A stretch of 64,000 nucleotides of DNA. It comes from DATARR01 sp034666985. GTDB taxonomy: Bacteria; Acidobacteriota; Thermoanaerobaculia; Multivoradales; UBA5704. The notes beneath the pieces are model-generated. The model saw only the letters and a program-made list of their open reading frames with translations. It made no database searches and was not told the origin of the DNA. The stretch's first letter is position 1, and the number at the start of each line of letters is the position of its first letter. A program made the position numbers and the translations under genes. The stretch spans positions 7,094-71,093 of the forward strand of contig JAXDKS010000049.1 in NCBI GenBank assembly GCA_034666985.1, given 5' to 3'. This document shows, piece after piece, positions 28,444 through 37,613 of the stretch.

Positions 28444-28842
28444 TCAAGCCTTGCTGGCTTTTCGAGGCTTGACTTCTGGAGCCGCTGGCTTCTCCGCTTT
28501 CCTCTTGGGTTCCAGGCCGAGCCTCGCGAGTTGTTCCACGAAAACCTTTTCGAATTCCTGGCGGGGAAAACCCAGGACGAGGTCTTCGCTCGCGGAGCGG
28601 GCCGGTCCGCGGCGGCCGTGCCCCTGGACTTCGTCGAGGGCGCCGGCGAGATCCTCCAGCCGCAGCTTCAAGCCGTCGAGCAGCTTCTCCAAGGTCTTCA
28701 GGGTAGGGGTCTCCCTCCCCGTCATGTAGCTGCTCAGCATGGCTGGCGAGATCTTGGACGCATGGGCGATGTCCTGGAGGGCCCGGCCATCCCGAACGCA
28801 AAGGGTTCTCAGGGCTTTGGACAAACCATCGAAGGCGCTCAC
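28444..28842 (-). CDS. XRE-family HTH regulator with basic tail
   Basis: 132 residues from a GTG at 28842 (AAGG upstream); a TTG at 28878 would add 12. The HTH is at residues ~18-60: ALQDIAHASKISPAMLSSYM, then GRETPTLKTLEKLLDGLKLR. A middle segment (PRQEFEKVFVEQLARLGLEP) is followed by a Lys/Pro-rich tail (KRKAEKPAAPEVKPRKASKA). It has the same layout as the XRE protein at 58479 (KGMLSAYETGRQRPSLETLE), so both belong to one local regulator family. It is convergent with the paralogue gene upstream. Confidence 0.8.
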   Translation of the reverse strand: MSAFDGLSKALRTLCVRDGRALQDIAHASKISPAMLSSYMTGRETPTLKTLEKLLDGLKLRLEDLAGALDEVQGHGRRGPARSASEDLVLGFPRQEFEKVFVEQLARLGLEPKRKAEKPAAPEVKPRKASKA

Positions 28843-29112
28843 AGCCTTGAGTTTACACCGGCGCTTTCCGGCTGGCAACAGCCCGCTTGCGGATGTCCGC
28901 TAAAGCATCTTGACACGATAGCTATGTTCGCAAATCTTCCTTCCCCGATTGCATCACCTCCGTTTGGTTCCCTCCTGCCCGTTCGCCCTCTTACCCGAGC
29001 GCCGGTATGGCCGCAAGGCAACCCATTCGGGCGCGCTACGCGCGGCCTTGCCGCCCAGACCGGCCTCTCGGGTCAGTGCTCCTCAGCAGGAGAGCACCAA
29101 CCGAAAGGAGAG

Positions 29113-30181
29113 ATGACCTTGTCGAATCAGAATCTGAACCGAGCCATCGCCGCCACTCTCTGGGGACCCGACTCGCACTCTGTGGAGGCTATTGGCCTCA
29201 TTAAAGCCGGGCAGCCGCGAATGGAAATTCTGGGCCTGAAACCAGCCGCCGCCCGAGAATGCCGGGAACGAGTACGAGCCGCTCTCCGCTCTTGTGCCAT
29301 CGAGCTTCCGTCGAAATCTATAACCGTCCAACTCGGACCTGCTGACGTTCTCAAGGAGGGCCATTCGCTCGACCTTGCGATCGCCCTGACCGTCCTGTCA
29401 GCATGCGGGCACCTGCCCCAAGAGGCTCTCGATGGCCGCTTGCTTTGCGGCGAGCTCGGGCTCGACGGCGCCATTCGCTCAATCCGCGGCGGTCTCGCGA
29501 TTGCGGAGCTCGGGAACCGTCTCGGCGCCCGGGAAGTACTCATACCAGCCGCCAACGCCGCCGAGGCGGCGGCTCTCGGAACCGTGACGGTCAATGGCGT
29601 AAAGGGGCTCAACGAGGCCGTTCAGCACCTGGTGGGTACGTCCCAGCGAGGGCCCACGACGGCCACTCCGGCCCGCTCGAGCCTGACAAACGCTTACGAG
29701 CCCGACCTCTCGGAGGTACGCGGCCAGGAAACCGCGAAGTGGGCGTTGGAGGTCGCAGCCGCTGGCGGACACAACCTGCTATTGATCGGCCCGCCAGCAT
29801 CAGGCAAGACCATGCTCGCCCGCCGACTTCCAGGCCTGCTTCCACCCCTCTCCCGAGAGGAGGCGATCACTGTTTCCAAGCTCCACTCCCTGGTGGCTGA
29901 GGAACCACTCGCCGGTCTGCTCCAGCAGCGCCCCGTTTCGAAGCCCACACTGCGGCACCAGCGTCGCGGGGATGATCGGTAGCGGCGGCAACCCAAGACC
30001 TGGTGAAGCGAGTCTGGCCCACAACGGCGTGCTGTTCCTGGATGACCTGCCGGAGTTCCGGCGTGACACTCTGGAGGCTTTACCCCAACCCTTCCACGAG
30101 GGGCACGCCAGCCTAGTACGTGCTGGTTTCAGGTTCCACTTCCCGGCACGCTTCTCGTTGCTGGCCGCGATGAACCCGTGA
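29113..30181 (+). pseudogene. comM: ComM/YifB Mg-chelatase-like AAA+ ATPase, frameshifted and truncated
   Basis: The ATG at 29113 has AAAGGAGAG upstream. The N-terminal ChlI-like domain (IEAIGLIKAGQPRMEILGL variant; SLDLAIALTVLSACGHLP) and Walker A (LLLIGPPASGKTMLARRLPG) are intact. An extra base in a C run near 29935 shifts the frame, which otherwise continues PHCGTSVAGMIGSGGNPRPG, then LAHNGVLFLDDLPEF and FSLLAAMNP. It ends at a TGA exactly where the family has AAMNPCPCG. The C-terminal ~200 residues are lost. ComM is a branch-migration helicase acting in natural transformation, so this copy should be inactive. Confidence 0.88.
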
Positions 30182-30315
30182 AGTTTCGTTGCGAATTCGC
30201 TAGGATTTGAGGAGCGGCGGGAAGGTAGAGGAGCGAGAGCGACACCTCGCCCGCCGCGACTGCGATCCGGTCTACCAGACTTTCAACCACGGTGCGTCAC
30301 TCCTCGAAGGGAAGG

Positions 30316-30700
30316 TCAGGCCATCGGGAGTAGGAGGTCTCGGGCAGCTTCTACCAGTTCCTCACTCCCGACAAGCTGGATCTTGAGAAAGTCCAGTTCG
30401 GCTTGAAGCCGTGGCAACTCCTCGTCAAGTTGGGCAGCTCGCTCCTCCAGGAGACGGTAGTGGGTGCCGAATCCCTCGGGCGTGATGTGGTCTCCCATGT
30501 ACAGGCTATACAGCCGCTCCATCTCCTTCTTGACCTTCCGCCTTCTTCCCGCAAGAGGGCTCAGCCGACCTAACCCGCTCCCCGAGGTCTCGAAGTTTCT
30601 TCTTCAATTGCTCGCGGTCGTCCTTCCTTAGCTAGGGTGTCGATCAGCTCTACGAAGAGCCGGTAAAGTTCATCGTCCTTTTGGGCGTCGCTTAAGCATT
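30316..30700 (-). pseudogene. Coiled-coil fragment, possibly of a large serine recombinase
   Basis: Two frames together read ELYRLFVELIDTLAKEG, then REQLKKKLRDLGERV, and finally MERLYSLYMGDHITPEGFGT, RLLEERAAQLDEELPRLQAE, LDFLKIQ. The last part matches the coiled-coil region near the C-terminus of large serine recombinases (L..LY..Y..G.I..E.F...Y..LEE). The catalytic resolvase domain is absent. Other coiled-coil proteins are possible. It lies between the broken comM and the broken integrase. Confidence 0.4.
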
Positions 30701-30989
30701 GCGTGTGACCTCCTGGGCGGATTGTACCCGGACGACTCGTTACCTTTGGTTGCTCGGGTTGGGGCTGGGGTTTAACCCTCCCGAGGCGACCGGTTATCAG
30801 AACTAGCGCCAAGGATCGGCAATTGCGGTGCCAAGGATCGGGAAATTGCGCCGGCGCAATTCTTGGGATGCGGTCCAGGAGCGCCCGGAGAAATTGAGCC
30901 TTGCTCAATTTTGAGGAGGCTGCGACGCGGGAACAGTAAATAAAAGGGGAGCCCGAGCACTCCCCTGTATCCTGGCGCTCCCCTCAGCT

Positions 30990-32273
30990 CTACGCAGCCT
31001 GCTGCAACGCCGCCGCCTCTTTCAGGCGATTAAGTTTCTCGTGCCAAATCCTTAGCGCCTCTTTTCTCTCTGGCCAATACGAGTAAAGATTGTAAGTTCC
31101 ATTTACTGTCTCTTTGGCATGGTTCAAGAGAGCTTCCGCGACCTCATCCCGAATTCCCAATCCGGAAATGTGAGTTCGCCCCGTCCTCCTTAGGTCGTGA
31201 GGACGTATGTCCTTGAGCTTGGTTAGCTCTCGAAGTTTTTTGTTGGCTTCCTTGAGCTGGCGGGGATAATCGTCCTCCGGATTAACCTTCCAGAATAGAG
31301 GACCCGTACCGCCAACCTGAAGAATCCGGCGGTTGATAATTTCGCCAATAAGGCCGTCGAGGGGAACTAGAAACTCTTGGCCGTTTTTAGGGGAGGCCAC
31401 TTTCCAGACGCGCTCCCCGTTCAGGGTAATGACATCCTCAGCTCTCATTCCCGCCGCTTCGCCAGGGCGGCACATTGACGTCAGAATGAGGGCGTATACA
31501 TCGGCGGCCCTTTGGTCCTTCATTCCGGGAAGAATTTCCATTACCGTCTCGATTTCGGAATCGGTAAGCCAACGGTCCCGCTTCCCCTTGGGAACTGTGA
31601 CCTTGATTCCCTTGCATGGGTTCGACTTAACCCCGTGAATGTGTTCCTTGCCGTACTCAAAGGCGCAGCTCAGGACATTCTTCGCATGCCTTACCGCCTG
31701 GGGTACCCGCTTAGTGACCTGGGAGAGTAGCCCCCGCACGTCATCCTCTCCAAATTGAAGCACCGGGACCTTGAAGACGAGAGTTAAGTAACCACGGGCG
31801 TACCGCCGGTAATTCACGTAACCCCGGCGTTAGATGGATCGCGGCGTGATTTTGGAGGTAGTCGGCGAGAAGCGCCCCGACCGTCCCTTCCATCACCCCT
31901 TCCGGGAAGACCTTCCGGAGATCCTCCGGCAAGAGGGCCGAGGGGATAAGCTTCGCCGTCTCAGGATCGATGCTGACCGACTTGCGCTGAGGGTCGATTC
32001 CCTTCGCGAGGTCGCCCCGAGCGATGGTGTACTCCCGCTCAAAGTCTTGAGGGAGAGATAGCGTGCTTCCCCCAGCTTGCCGCTGGGGTGCTCCCCGAAG
32101 GAGTAGCGGCGCTTCTGGGGCGTGCCCGGGGCATAGTACAGAAGGAACCACGTCTTGCGGCCCTCTCGGGTGAGCCTCAGTCCGGCGCCCGGAGTCGCGG
32201 CGTGAAAGATGTCCTCCTGGGGCTTACCCGTGCGGAGGGTCGGAATCCGGGCTTCGGTAAGCTTCATCTTCAT
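30990..32273 (-). pseudogene. P4-type tyrosine-recombinase integrase with two frameshifts
   Basis: The ATG at 32273 (GGAGGGAATC upstream) starts a DUF4102-type integrase N-terminus: MKMKLTEARIPTL, then GAGLRLTREGRKTWFLLYYA and RYSFGEHPSGKLGEARYLSL. A one-base loss near 32058 moves the frame to DFEREYTIARGDLAKGIDPQ and KVFPEGVMEGTVGALLADYL. A second shift near 31820 moves it to NYRRYARGYLTLVFKVPVLQ and the catalytic domain: MCRPGEAAGMR, RPHDLRRTGRTHI, NHAKETVNGTYNLYSYWPER (R, H-x-x-R, H, Y). About 420 residues would result if repaired. No tRNA or repeated att core was found nearby. Confidence 0.85.
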
Positions 32274-32463
32274 TGGTGATTCCCTCCGTTGGCGCTAGCT
32301 GTAGGTACGATATAGGTACTAAGACCGAGCGTCAAGGAAGGGATGAGGTGAGACGCCCATGGACACCATGATACCACTAACTCACCTAAAGTCAATAATT
32401 TACGGTGTTTTCTGAGACGTGCTGAGACGGTATGAAATGCGCTGGAACCGTCATGTCCGCTTC

Positions 32464-32548
32464 GCCGGGAGAAGAGGGAGTGGTTTGTCTTGTAGGGTGC
32501 GCTGTGCGCACCATGAAACGCGTTGAAGGTGCGCACAGCGCACCCTAC
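32464..32548. repeat. Half of element 1 followed by complete palindromic element 2
   Basis: GCCGGGAGAAGAGGGAG (32464-32480) equals the right half of element 1 at 63929-63945. Eleven bases on begins element 2 (32492-32548): a perfect 21-bp inverted repeat starting GTAGGGTGCGCTGTGCGCAC around a 15-base spacer. The same two parts in the same order occur at 63880-64000. Here they lie in the 300-bp gap upstream of the phosphatase gene. Confidence 0.85.
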
Positions 32549-32583
32549 GAAACTACGGGTTCGTTGGTGGCCTGCGAGCGGGT

Positions 32584-33996
32584 ATGATCCGGCCACCCAT
32601 GGATCTGACCGTCCTCCGCCACGACCTCCTGCCGGCCGCCATCGGCTTCATCCTGCTGGGGCTGGGGGTGGCGACGGGCGCGGTCGCTTTCGCGTGGCGG
32701 CGGCGGGGCGATCCGACTCTGGCGTGGTTCTCCATCCTCACCTTCGTCTATGGCGTGCGGCTGCTGATGGACCTCGACGCGGCGGAGGTCCTCTATCCGC
32801 TGACCAGGACTTCGGCATGGGACAGGGCGATCGACGTCCTCAGCTATCTCGTGCCGGTGCCGGCTGGCCTGCTGTTCGAGCGGCTGGTGGGCGGCGGCCG
32901 GGGGAGAAGGCTCCGCTGGTTCTGGCAAGTCTTCGTGGCTCTGGCGGTGATCGCCATCCCGATGGAGATCGTGGCCCGCAAGCCCGGCGCCCTGATGGGT
33001 CCCTATCGCTTCCTGGTCCTGATGGGTGCATTGCTGGTGCTCGCCAACGTGTTCTGGCCCGGACGGGAGAGCACGGCGGACCTGCGCATCCTGCGCGGGA
33101 GCTTCCTCGTGCTCCTCGCCTTCGTGGTCTATGAGAATCTCCACGGCGTAGGGCTGATCCCCTCGACCACGAACGTGGAGCCGGTGGGGTTCCTGCTCTT
33201 CGTCTGCGGGCTCGGGATGGTGGCGGCCCGGCGGGTCTTCGGCGATCAGGAGAGGCTGGCGGCCATCCGCCAGGAGCTCGCGACGGCGCGGGCGATCCAG
33301 GAGTCCATCCTGCCCAGCGAGTTGCCGCGCATCGCCGGGCTCGACCTCGCCTCCCGCTACGTGCCGGCGACCGAGGTGGCCGGCGATTTCTACGAGTTTC
33401 TCCCGGACGAGGGGCAACGGCTGGGTATCCTGGTGGCGGACGTCTCCGGTCACGGCGTGCCCGCGGCTCTCGTGGCCTCGATGCTGAAGGTGGCGGTGGC
33501 GGCTCAAGGCCCCCACGTCGCCAGCCCGGGGCGAGTGCTCTCGGAGATCAACGGGATCTTTCACGGCAAGCTCAAAAACCAGTTCATCACCGCCCTCTAC
33601 GTCCACCTGGACCTCGAAGCCGGACGGATGACCGCCGCCAGCGCCGGCCATCCTCCCCCTCTCGTCTGGCGGGGACGCAACGGGGAGATCGAGGAGCTGC
33701 CGCCGGGCGGCGTGGTCCTGGGCCGGTTGCGCCGGGCGGCCTATCCCGAGGTGACGGTTCCCCTGGAGCCGGGCGACCGCGTCTTGCTGTTCACGGATGG
33801 CATTCCGGAGGCCCTGAGCCCCGGCGGCGAGATGTTTGGGGAGGAGCGGCTGCGGGAGGTCCTCGCCAGCCACATCTCAGAGCCGGCAGAGAGGACTGCC
33901 GAGGCGCTTGTCGCCCGGGTCGCCGCCTGGACAGGCCGATCGGCGTTCGACGACGACCTGACGCTGGTGGTGGCGGGGATCGGCCGGCCGGCCTGA
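32584..33996 (+). CDS. Membrane-anchored SpoIIE/RsbU-type PP2C phosphatase
   Basis: 470 residues. Residues 1-215 hold about seven hydrophobic helices (for example LLPAAIGFILLGLGVATGAV and FLVLMGALLVLANVFW). A short helix (LAAIRQELATARAIQESILP) links to a SpoIIE-type PP2C domain at ~245-465: SRYVPATEVAGDFYEFLPD, GILVADVSGHGVPAALVAS, AGHPPPLVW, LLFTDGIPEA and SAFDDDLTLVV. The aspartates in VAGDFY, VADVSGHG and DDDLT are the metal ligands. Such phosphatases usually act on anti-anti-sigma proteins in partner-switching systems. No STAS or kinase partner is adjacent. An alternative ATG lies at 32599. Confidence 0.9.
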   Translation: MIRPPMDLTVLRHDLLPAAIGFILLGLGVATGAVAFAWRRRGDPTLAWFSILTFVYGVRLLMDLDAAEVLYPLTRTSAWDRAIDVLSYLVPVPAGLLFERLVGGGRGRRLRWFWQVFVALAVIAIPMEIVARKPGALMGPYRFLVLMGALLVLANVFWPGRESTADLRILRGSFLVLLAFVVYENLHGVGLIPSTTNVEPVGFLLFVCGLGMVAARRVFGDQERLAAIRQELATARAIQESILPSELPRIAGLDLASRYVPATEVAGDFYEFLPDEGQRLGILVADVSGHGVPAALVASMLKVAVAAQGPHVASPGRVLSEINGIFHGKLKNQFITALYVHLDLEAGRMTAASAGHPPPLVWRGRNGEIEELPPGGVVLGRLRRAAYPEVTVPLEPGDRVLLFTDGIPEALSPGGEMFGEERLREVLASHISEPAERTAEALVARVAAWTGRSAFDDDLTLVVAGIGRPA

Positions 33997-34047
33997 GAAA
34001 GCAGATCGGACGGATCGGTCTGATCCGTCCGATGGGCTGGAGATCGC

Positions 34048-34833
34048 TCAACGCTGGATGGTGAAGTTCACCGTCAGCGTGTAGTAGACCTTCACCGGAT
34101 GGCCTCCCATCATCGCGGGCTTGAAGCGCCACTGCTGGATGGCCTCTACGGCGGCCCGGTCGAGGTTCATGGGCAATCCGTGGAGCAACCGCACTCTGGT
34201 CACCTCGCCCTGCTCGTCGATCACCGCCTCCACGATCACCGTCCCCTGGACGCCGGCCCGGCGCGCCAGCTCCGAGTAGCGGGGCTGGACCTGGTGGAGG
34301 ATCTCCGGCCGGGTCATGCCCACGGAGAAGTGGATGGGCTCGGTGTCGGCGGGGACGCTGGGCTCCACGCCCGGGCCTCCAGGACCGCCGGGGCCAGGAC
34401 CGATGGGACCCGGACCGGCAGGGCAGACCACGCACGGTCCACCGGGGCCCGCAGGGCCGGGCCCGTCCGTGTGCGGTCCCGGCACGATCTCCTCGGTGGT
34501 GGTCTCCTTGGTCGGTGTCGGCGGCTTGTCGGGGACGTCCTTGTCCTTCGGCTGCACGATCTCGTTGTGCACCGGCGGCGCCGTCGCCGGCTTCTGGTCC
34601 GGCTTGACCGGCTTCGGGCCCCCACCGCCACCGGAGGGGGGAGGCGGCAGGATCACTTCGACGAAGCTCTGGGCGTTGAGCTGCGGGTCTGGCACCGTGC
34701 CCACGGTCCAGTAGCTGCCGAAGGCGAAGGCGGTCAGGCCAGCGACGTGCAGGCCGACGGCGATGGGCAGGGAGAGCCAGCGGCGGCCGGTCTGCGGCTT
34801 GGTTTCAAGGTCGATGAGAGAGTGCTCGAACAT
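34048..34833 (-). CDS. TonB-family energy transducer
   Basis: 261 residues from the ATG at 34833, with GGAGGTGG four bases upstream. One N-terminal transmembrane helix (LSLPIAVGLHVAGLTAFAFG) is followed by a long periplasmic Pro/Gly/Lys-rich spacer (residues ~60-165) and a TonB C-terminal domain from ~175: QVQPRYSELARRAGVQGTVI, then VEAVIDEQGEVTRVRLLHGL and AVEAIQQWRFKPAMMGGHPV. TonB couples the inner-membrane proton gradient to outer-membrane transporters. No exbBD genes are adjacent. The spacer is unusual for its GPGGPG-type repeats, with a single CVVC. Confidence 0.9.
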   Translation of the reverse strand: MFEHSLIDLETKPQTGRRWLSLPIAVGLHVAGLTAFAFGSYWTVGTVPDPQLNAQSFVEVILPPPPSGGGGGPKPVKPDQKPATAPPVHNEIVQPKDKDVPDKPPTPTKETTTEEIVPGPHTDGPGPAGPGGPCVVCPAGPGPIGPGPGGPGGPGVEPSVPADTEPIHFSVGMTRPEILHQVQPRYSELARRAGVQGTVIVEAVIDEQGEVTRVRLLHGLPMNLDRAAVEAIQQWRFKPAMMGGHPVKVYYTLTVNFTIQR

Positions 34834-35127
34834 GATCCACCTCCAGGTCCCGGATTCGGTTATCCCCCGCGGTGTCCTCACCTTTGGGCGAGGGGGTCGT
34901 TCGGAGCGCTCCTGTCTACATTAGAGGGGGGAGGCGGGGAATTGGTTCCAGGCAGGCAATGGACGGCGGGTCCGGCGTGTTCTCCAGGAGTGGGGCTGGC
35001 GTGGGGATGACTGGCGTGGGGATGGCGTGGGGGGTCAATTATGCGCGGCTCCTGATATCTTTCCCGGGCGGCGGCGCCGGCTGATGCCGGGCTCCGCGGC
35101 TCAAACATTTTTCGTCTGGAGGCTGGA

Positions 35128-36807
35128 ATGTCCGATTCCCACCCGAGCCCGACGCACTTGCGGTCAGCGCTCTTCGTCGACTTCGACAACATCTACCTGG
35201 GTCTTCAGCGTGAGGATCCGGTGGCCGCCGAGCAGTTCGCCACCGATCCCGGACGCTGGCTGCTCTGGCTGCAGGACAAGCTCCTCCACCACTACGGCGA
35301 CGACCGCCGCCGGATGATCCTGTTCCGCCGCTGCTACCTCAATCCGTCGCAGTTCGGCCGCTTCCGCCCCTACTTCACCCGCTCGGCCTTCGAGGTGGTG
35401 GACTGCCCGCCCCTCACCAGCGGCGGCAAGACCAGCGCCGACATCCACATGGTGATGGACATCCTCGACACGCTGAGCCACCCCACCCGCTTCGACGAGT
35501 TCATCCTGCTCTCGGGCGACGCCGATTTCACGCCGGTGCTGCTGCGCCTCTCCAAGCACGACCGGCGCAGCTCGGTGCTGGCTATCGGCCCGGCCTCGGT
35601 GGCCTACAAGGCGGCCTGCGATCTGCTGATCGATCAGGACACGTTCCTGGAGGACGCGATCGGAGCGACCCCGAGCCAGTCGACGCGCGCGGCCTCGGGC
35701 CCCTCCGCCACTTCGGCGATGGGCGAGCTGCTGCGCCGGATCGCCGACAAGGTCTACGAGCGGGCGAGCGCCAGCGGCGAGCTGTTCGCCACCGAGCTGC
35801 CGCCCATCTTCCGCGAGTTCCCGGAGTTCACCGCCAGCACCAACTGGCTGGGGTTCAACAGCTTGCGCAACATGTCGATGGCGGTGCTCCAGACGCGCCA
35901 GGACCTGGCGATGCTGGACGGCGACCCCTGGCGGGTGGGGATCGTGGCGGAGGGCGAGGCGTCATCCGGGGCAGGGCCCGGTCCCGAGGCGGTCCAGCCG
36001 GTGCTGGTGCCGCGCTTCCTTCCTCCCGCCGACCGCAGCCGGCTGATCGAAGAGGTCCTCGGCCACGTCCGCTCGGTGGTGGAGTCCTCGGATTCGGCGG
36101 TGCCCATGGCGCGGGCGGCGCAGATGGTGATCAGCCGCTTCGGCGAGCAGGTGCTCTCCACCCGCTGGGCGGGCGCCGGCACTTTCCGCGATCTGCTGGA
36201 GGGCCGGGAGAACCCGGGCTTCGCCATCTCGGCCCTGAAGCCAGGCTACATCTACGATCCCGCCCGGCACCAGCTCCCCATCGACGGCCGTCCCGAGGAG
36301 CTGGTGGGCGATCCCGAGCTGAACTCGCTGGCCTACCGGGTGCACCAGCTCACCGACACCCCCTATCTGACGCGCAGCGACTACGGCCGGGTCTTCCGCC
36401 TCACCGCCGAGGAGGTCAACGAGCACAGCTACTTCCTCACCCGCACTTCGAAGTCGGTGCGCGACCGGTGCATCGAAGAGGGCTCGCCCATCGCCCGCGC
36501 CAGCGTCAACTTCATCCTGCGGGGCATCACCTTCGGCGGCCACCGCTTCGGCCAGAATGGCCCGGAGGAGCCGCTGGACCTCGGCACCTGCTTCTTCCGC
36601 AACGTCGTGAGCCTCTGCGACAGCGCCGGCATCTCTCTCGACGAACGGGAGATGGAGACTCTCTCGGACTGGATCCTGGGCGATCTGAGGCGGGGCGCGC
36701 CGGAGAGCCGCCGCGCCGTCGCGCCGCTGGAGGCGGAGGCCGCGGAGCCTGTGGCGGTGGGAGTTGCGATGGAGGAGGGCGACGAGGAAGAGGCCTCCGG
36801 TGGGTAG
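35128..36807 (+). CDS. NYN-domain ribonuclease with OST-HTH/LOTUS domains
   Basis: 559 residues. Residues 10-165 are a PIN-like NYN nuclease domain: SALFVDFDNIYLGL with the first catalytic Asp, TSADIHMVMDILDTL and FILLSGDADFTPVLLRL. Two OST-HTH (LOTUS) RNA-binding-type domains follow, at ~195-270 (MGELLRRIADKVYERASASG) and ~300-375 (LIEEVLGHVRSVVESSD). A further ~150 residues (YRVHQLTDTPYLTRSDYGR; NFILRGITFGGHRFGQNGPE) are less familiar. NYN/OST-HTH proteins are thought to cut or regulate RNA. It heads a three-gene unit with DUF2750 and YjbQ genes spaced 6 bases apart and overlapping. Confidence 0.9.
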   Translation: MSDSHPSPTHLRSALFVDFDNIYLGLQREDPVAAEQFATDPGRWLLWLQDKLLHHYGDDRRRMILFRRCYLNPSQFGRFRPYFTRSAFEVVDCPPLTSGGKTSADIHMVMDILDTLSHPTRFDEFILLSGDADFTPVLLRLSKHDRRSSVLAIGPASVAYKAACDLLIDQDTFLEDAIGATPSQSTRAASGPSATSAMGELLRRIADKVYERASASGELFATELPPIFREFPEFTASTNWLGFNSLRNMSMAVLQTRQDLAMLDGDPWRVGIVAEGEASSGAGPGPEAVQPVLVPRFLPPADRSRLIEEVLGHVRSVVESSDSAVPMARAAQMVISRFGEQVLSTRWAGAGTFRDLLEGRENPGFAISALKPGYIYDPARHQLPIDGRPEELVGDPELNSLAYRVHQLTDTPYLTRSDYGRVFRLTAEEVNEHSYFLTRTSKSVRDRCIEEGSPIARASVNFILRGITFGGHRFGQNGPEEPLDLGTCFFRNVVSLCDSAGISLDEREMETLSDWILGDLRRGAPESRRAVAPLEAEAAEPVAVGVAMEEGDEEEASGG

Positions 36808-36813
36808 GCGCCG

Positions 36814-37200
36814 GTGACCTGGGAGCCGGTCGAGGACGAGCTGCGCCGGTTGCAGGCCCTGCCGGCCACGGACCGGGCCGTCCAGCTCGTCCAGCTCGCG
36901 GCCGACTGGGACGAGGTCTGGGGCCTCGAGGACGATCACGGCTGGGTGGTGGCGAAGGCGACGGACGCCCTTCCCCTCTGGCCCCATCCCGAATTGGCGC
37001 GCGCCTGTGCCGAGGGACCCTGGGAGGGTGCCGAGCCCGCGTCGATCCCGCTGGCCGAGCTGCTCGAAGACCTCCTCCCCCAGTTGGAGAGCGAGGGCCT
37101 GGGAGCGGCCCTCTTCCCCATCCCCGACGACCCCGGCCTGCTCCTCCCCGCCGATGAGCTGCGCCGGCGGCTGGAGGCGGAGCTGGAGCTGGGGGCGTGA
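36814..37200 (+). CDS. DUF2750 protein
   Basis: 128 residues from a GTG 6 bases after the NYN stop. DEVWGLEDDHGWVVAKATDA, LPLWPHPELARACAEGPWEG and IPLAELLEDLLPQLESEGLG then ALFPIPDDPG match DUF2750, a small alpha/beta family of unknown function. Its stop overlaps the YjbQ ATG (TGATG). Its placement in a tight unit with a predicted RNase suggests a nucleic-acid-related role, but this is inference. Confidence 0.82.
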   Translation: MTWEPVEDELRRLQALPATDRAVQLVQLAADWDEVWGLEDDHGWVVAKATDALPLWPHPELARACAEGPWEGAEPASIPLAELLEDLLPQLESEGLGAALFPIPDDPGLLLPADELRRRLEAELELGA

Positions 37201-37607
37201 TGGTGACGAGGCTTTCCATCCGCATCCCTGGCCAGGGGCTCCACGAGATCACGGAGCCGGTGCGCCAGGCGGTGCGGGAGAGCGGCGTGCGTGAGGGGCT
37301 GTGCACGGTGTTCATCCAGCACACCTCGGCCAGCCTGACCATCCAGGAGAACGCCGACCCTTCCGCTCGCCGGGACCTCGAAGCTTGGCTCAACCGGCTG
37401 GTGCCCGAGCGCGATCCCCTCTACACCCACACTACCGAGGGACCGGACGACATGCCCTCGCACATCAAGGCGGCGTTGACGTCAACGTCGCTCTCCATCC
37501 CCATCCTCGACGGCGAGCTCGGGCTCGGCACCTGGCAGGGCGTCTACGTCTGGGAGCACCGCCGCCATGCCAGCAGCCGCAAGGTGCTGGTGCACGTGGG
37601 GGAATGA
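37200..37607 (+). CDS. yjbQ: YjbQ/UPF0047 family protein
   Basis: 135 residues. Family signatures are FIQHTSASLTIQENADPSA, YTHTTEGPDDMPSHIKAAL and IPILDGELGLGTWQGVYVWE, with His residues lining the conserved active-site cleft. YjbQ proteins have been reported to show thiamine-phosphate synthase side activity and to lower mutation rate; the true substrate is unsettled. The ATG at 37200 overlaps the DUF2750 stop; a GTG three bases earlier is possible. Confidence 0.9.
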   Translation: MVTRLSIRIPGQGLHEITEPVRQAVRESGVREGLCTVFIQHTSASLTIQENADPSARRDLEAWLNRLVPERDPLYTHTTEGPDDMPSHIKAALTSTSLSIPILDGELGLGTWQGVYVWEHRRHASSRKVLVHVGE

Positions 37608-37613
37608 TCCCCT

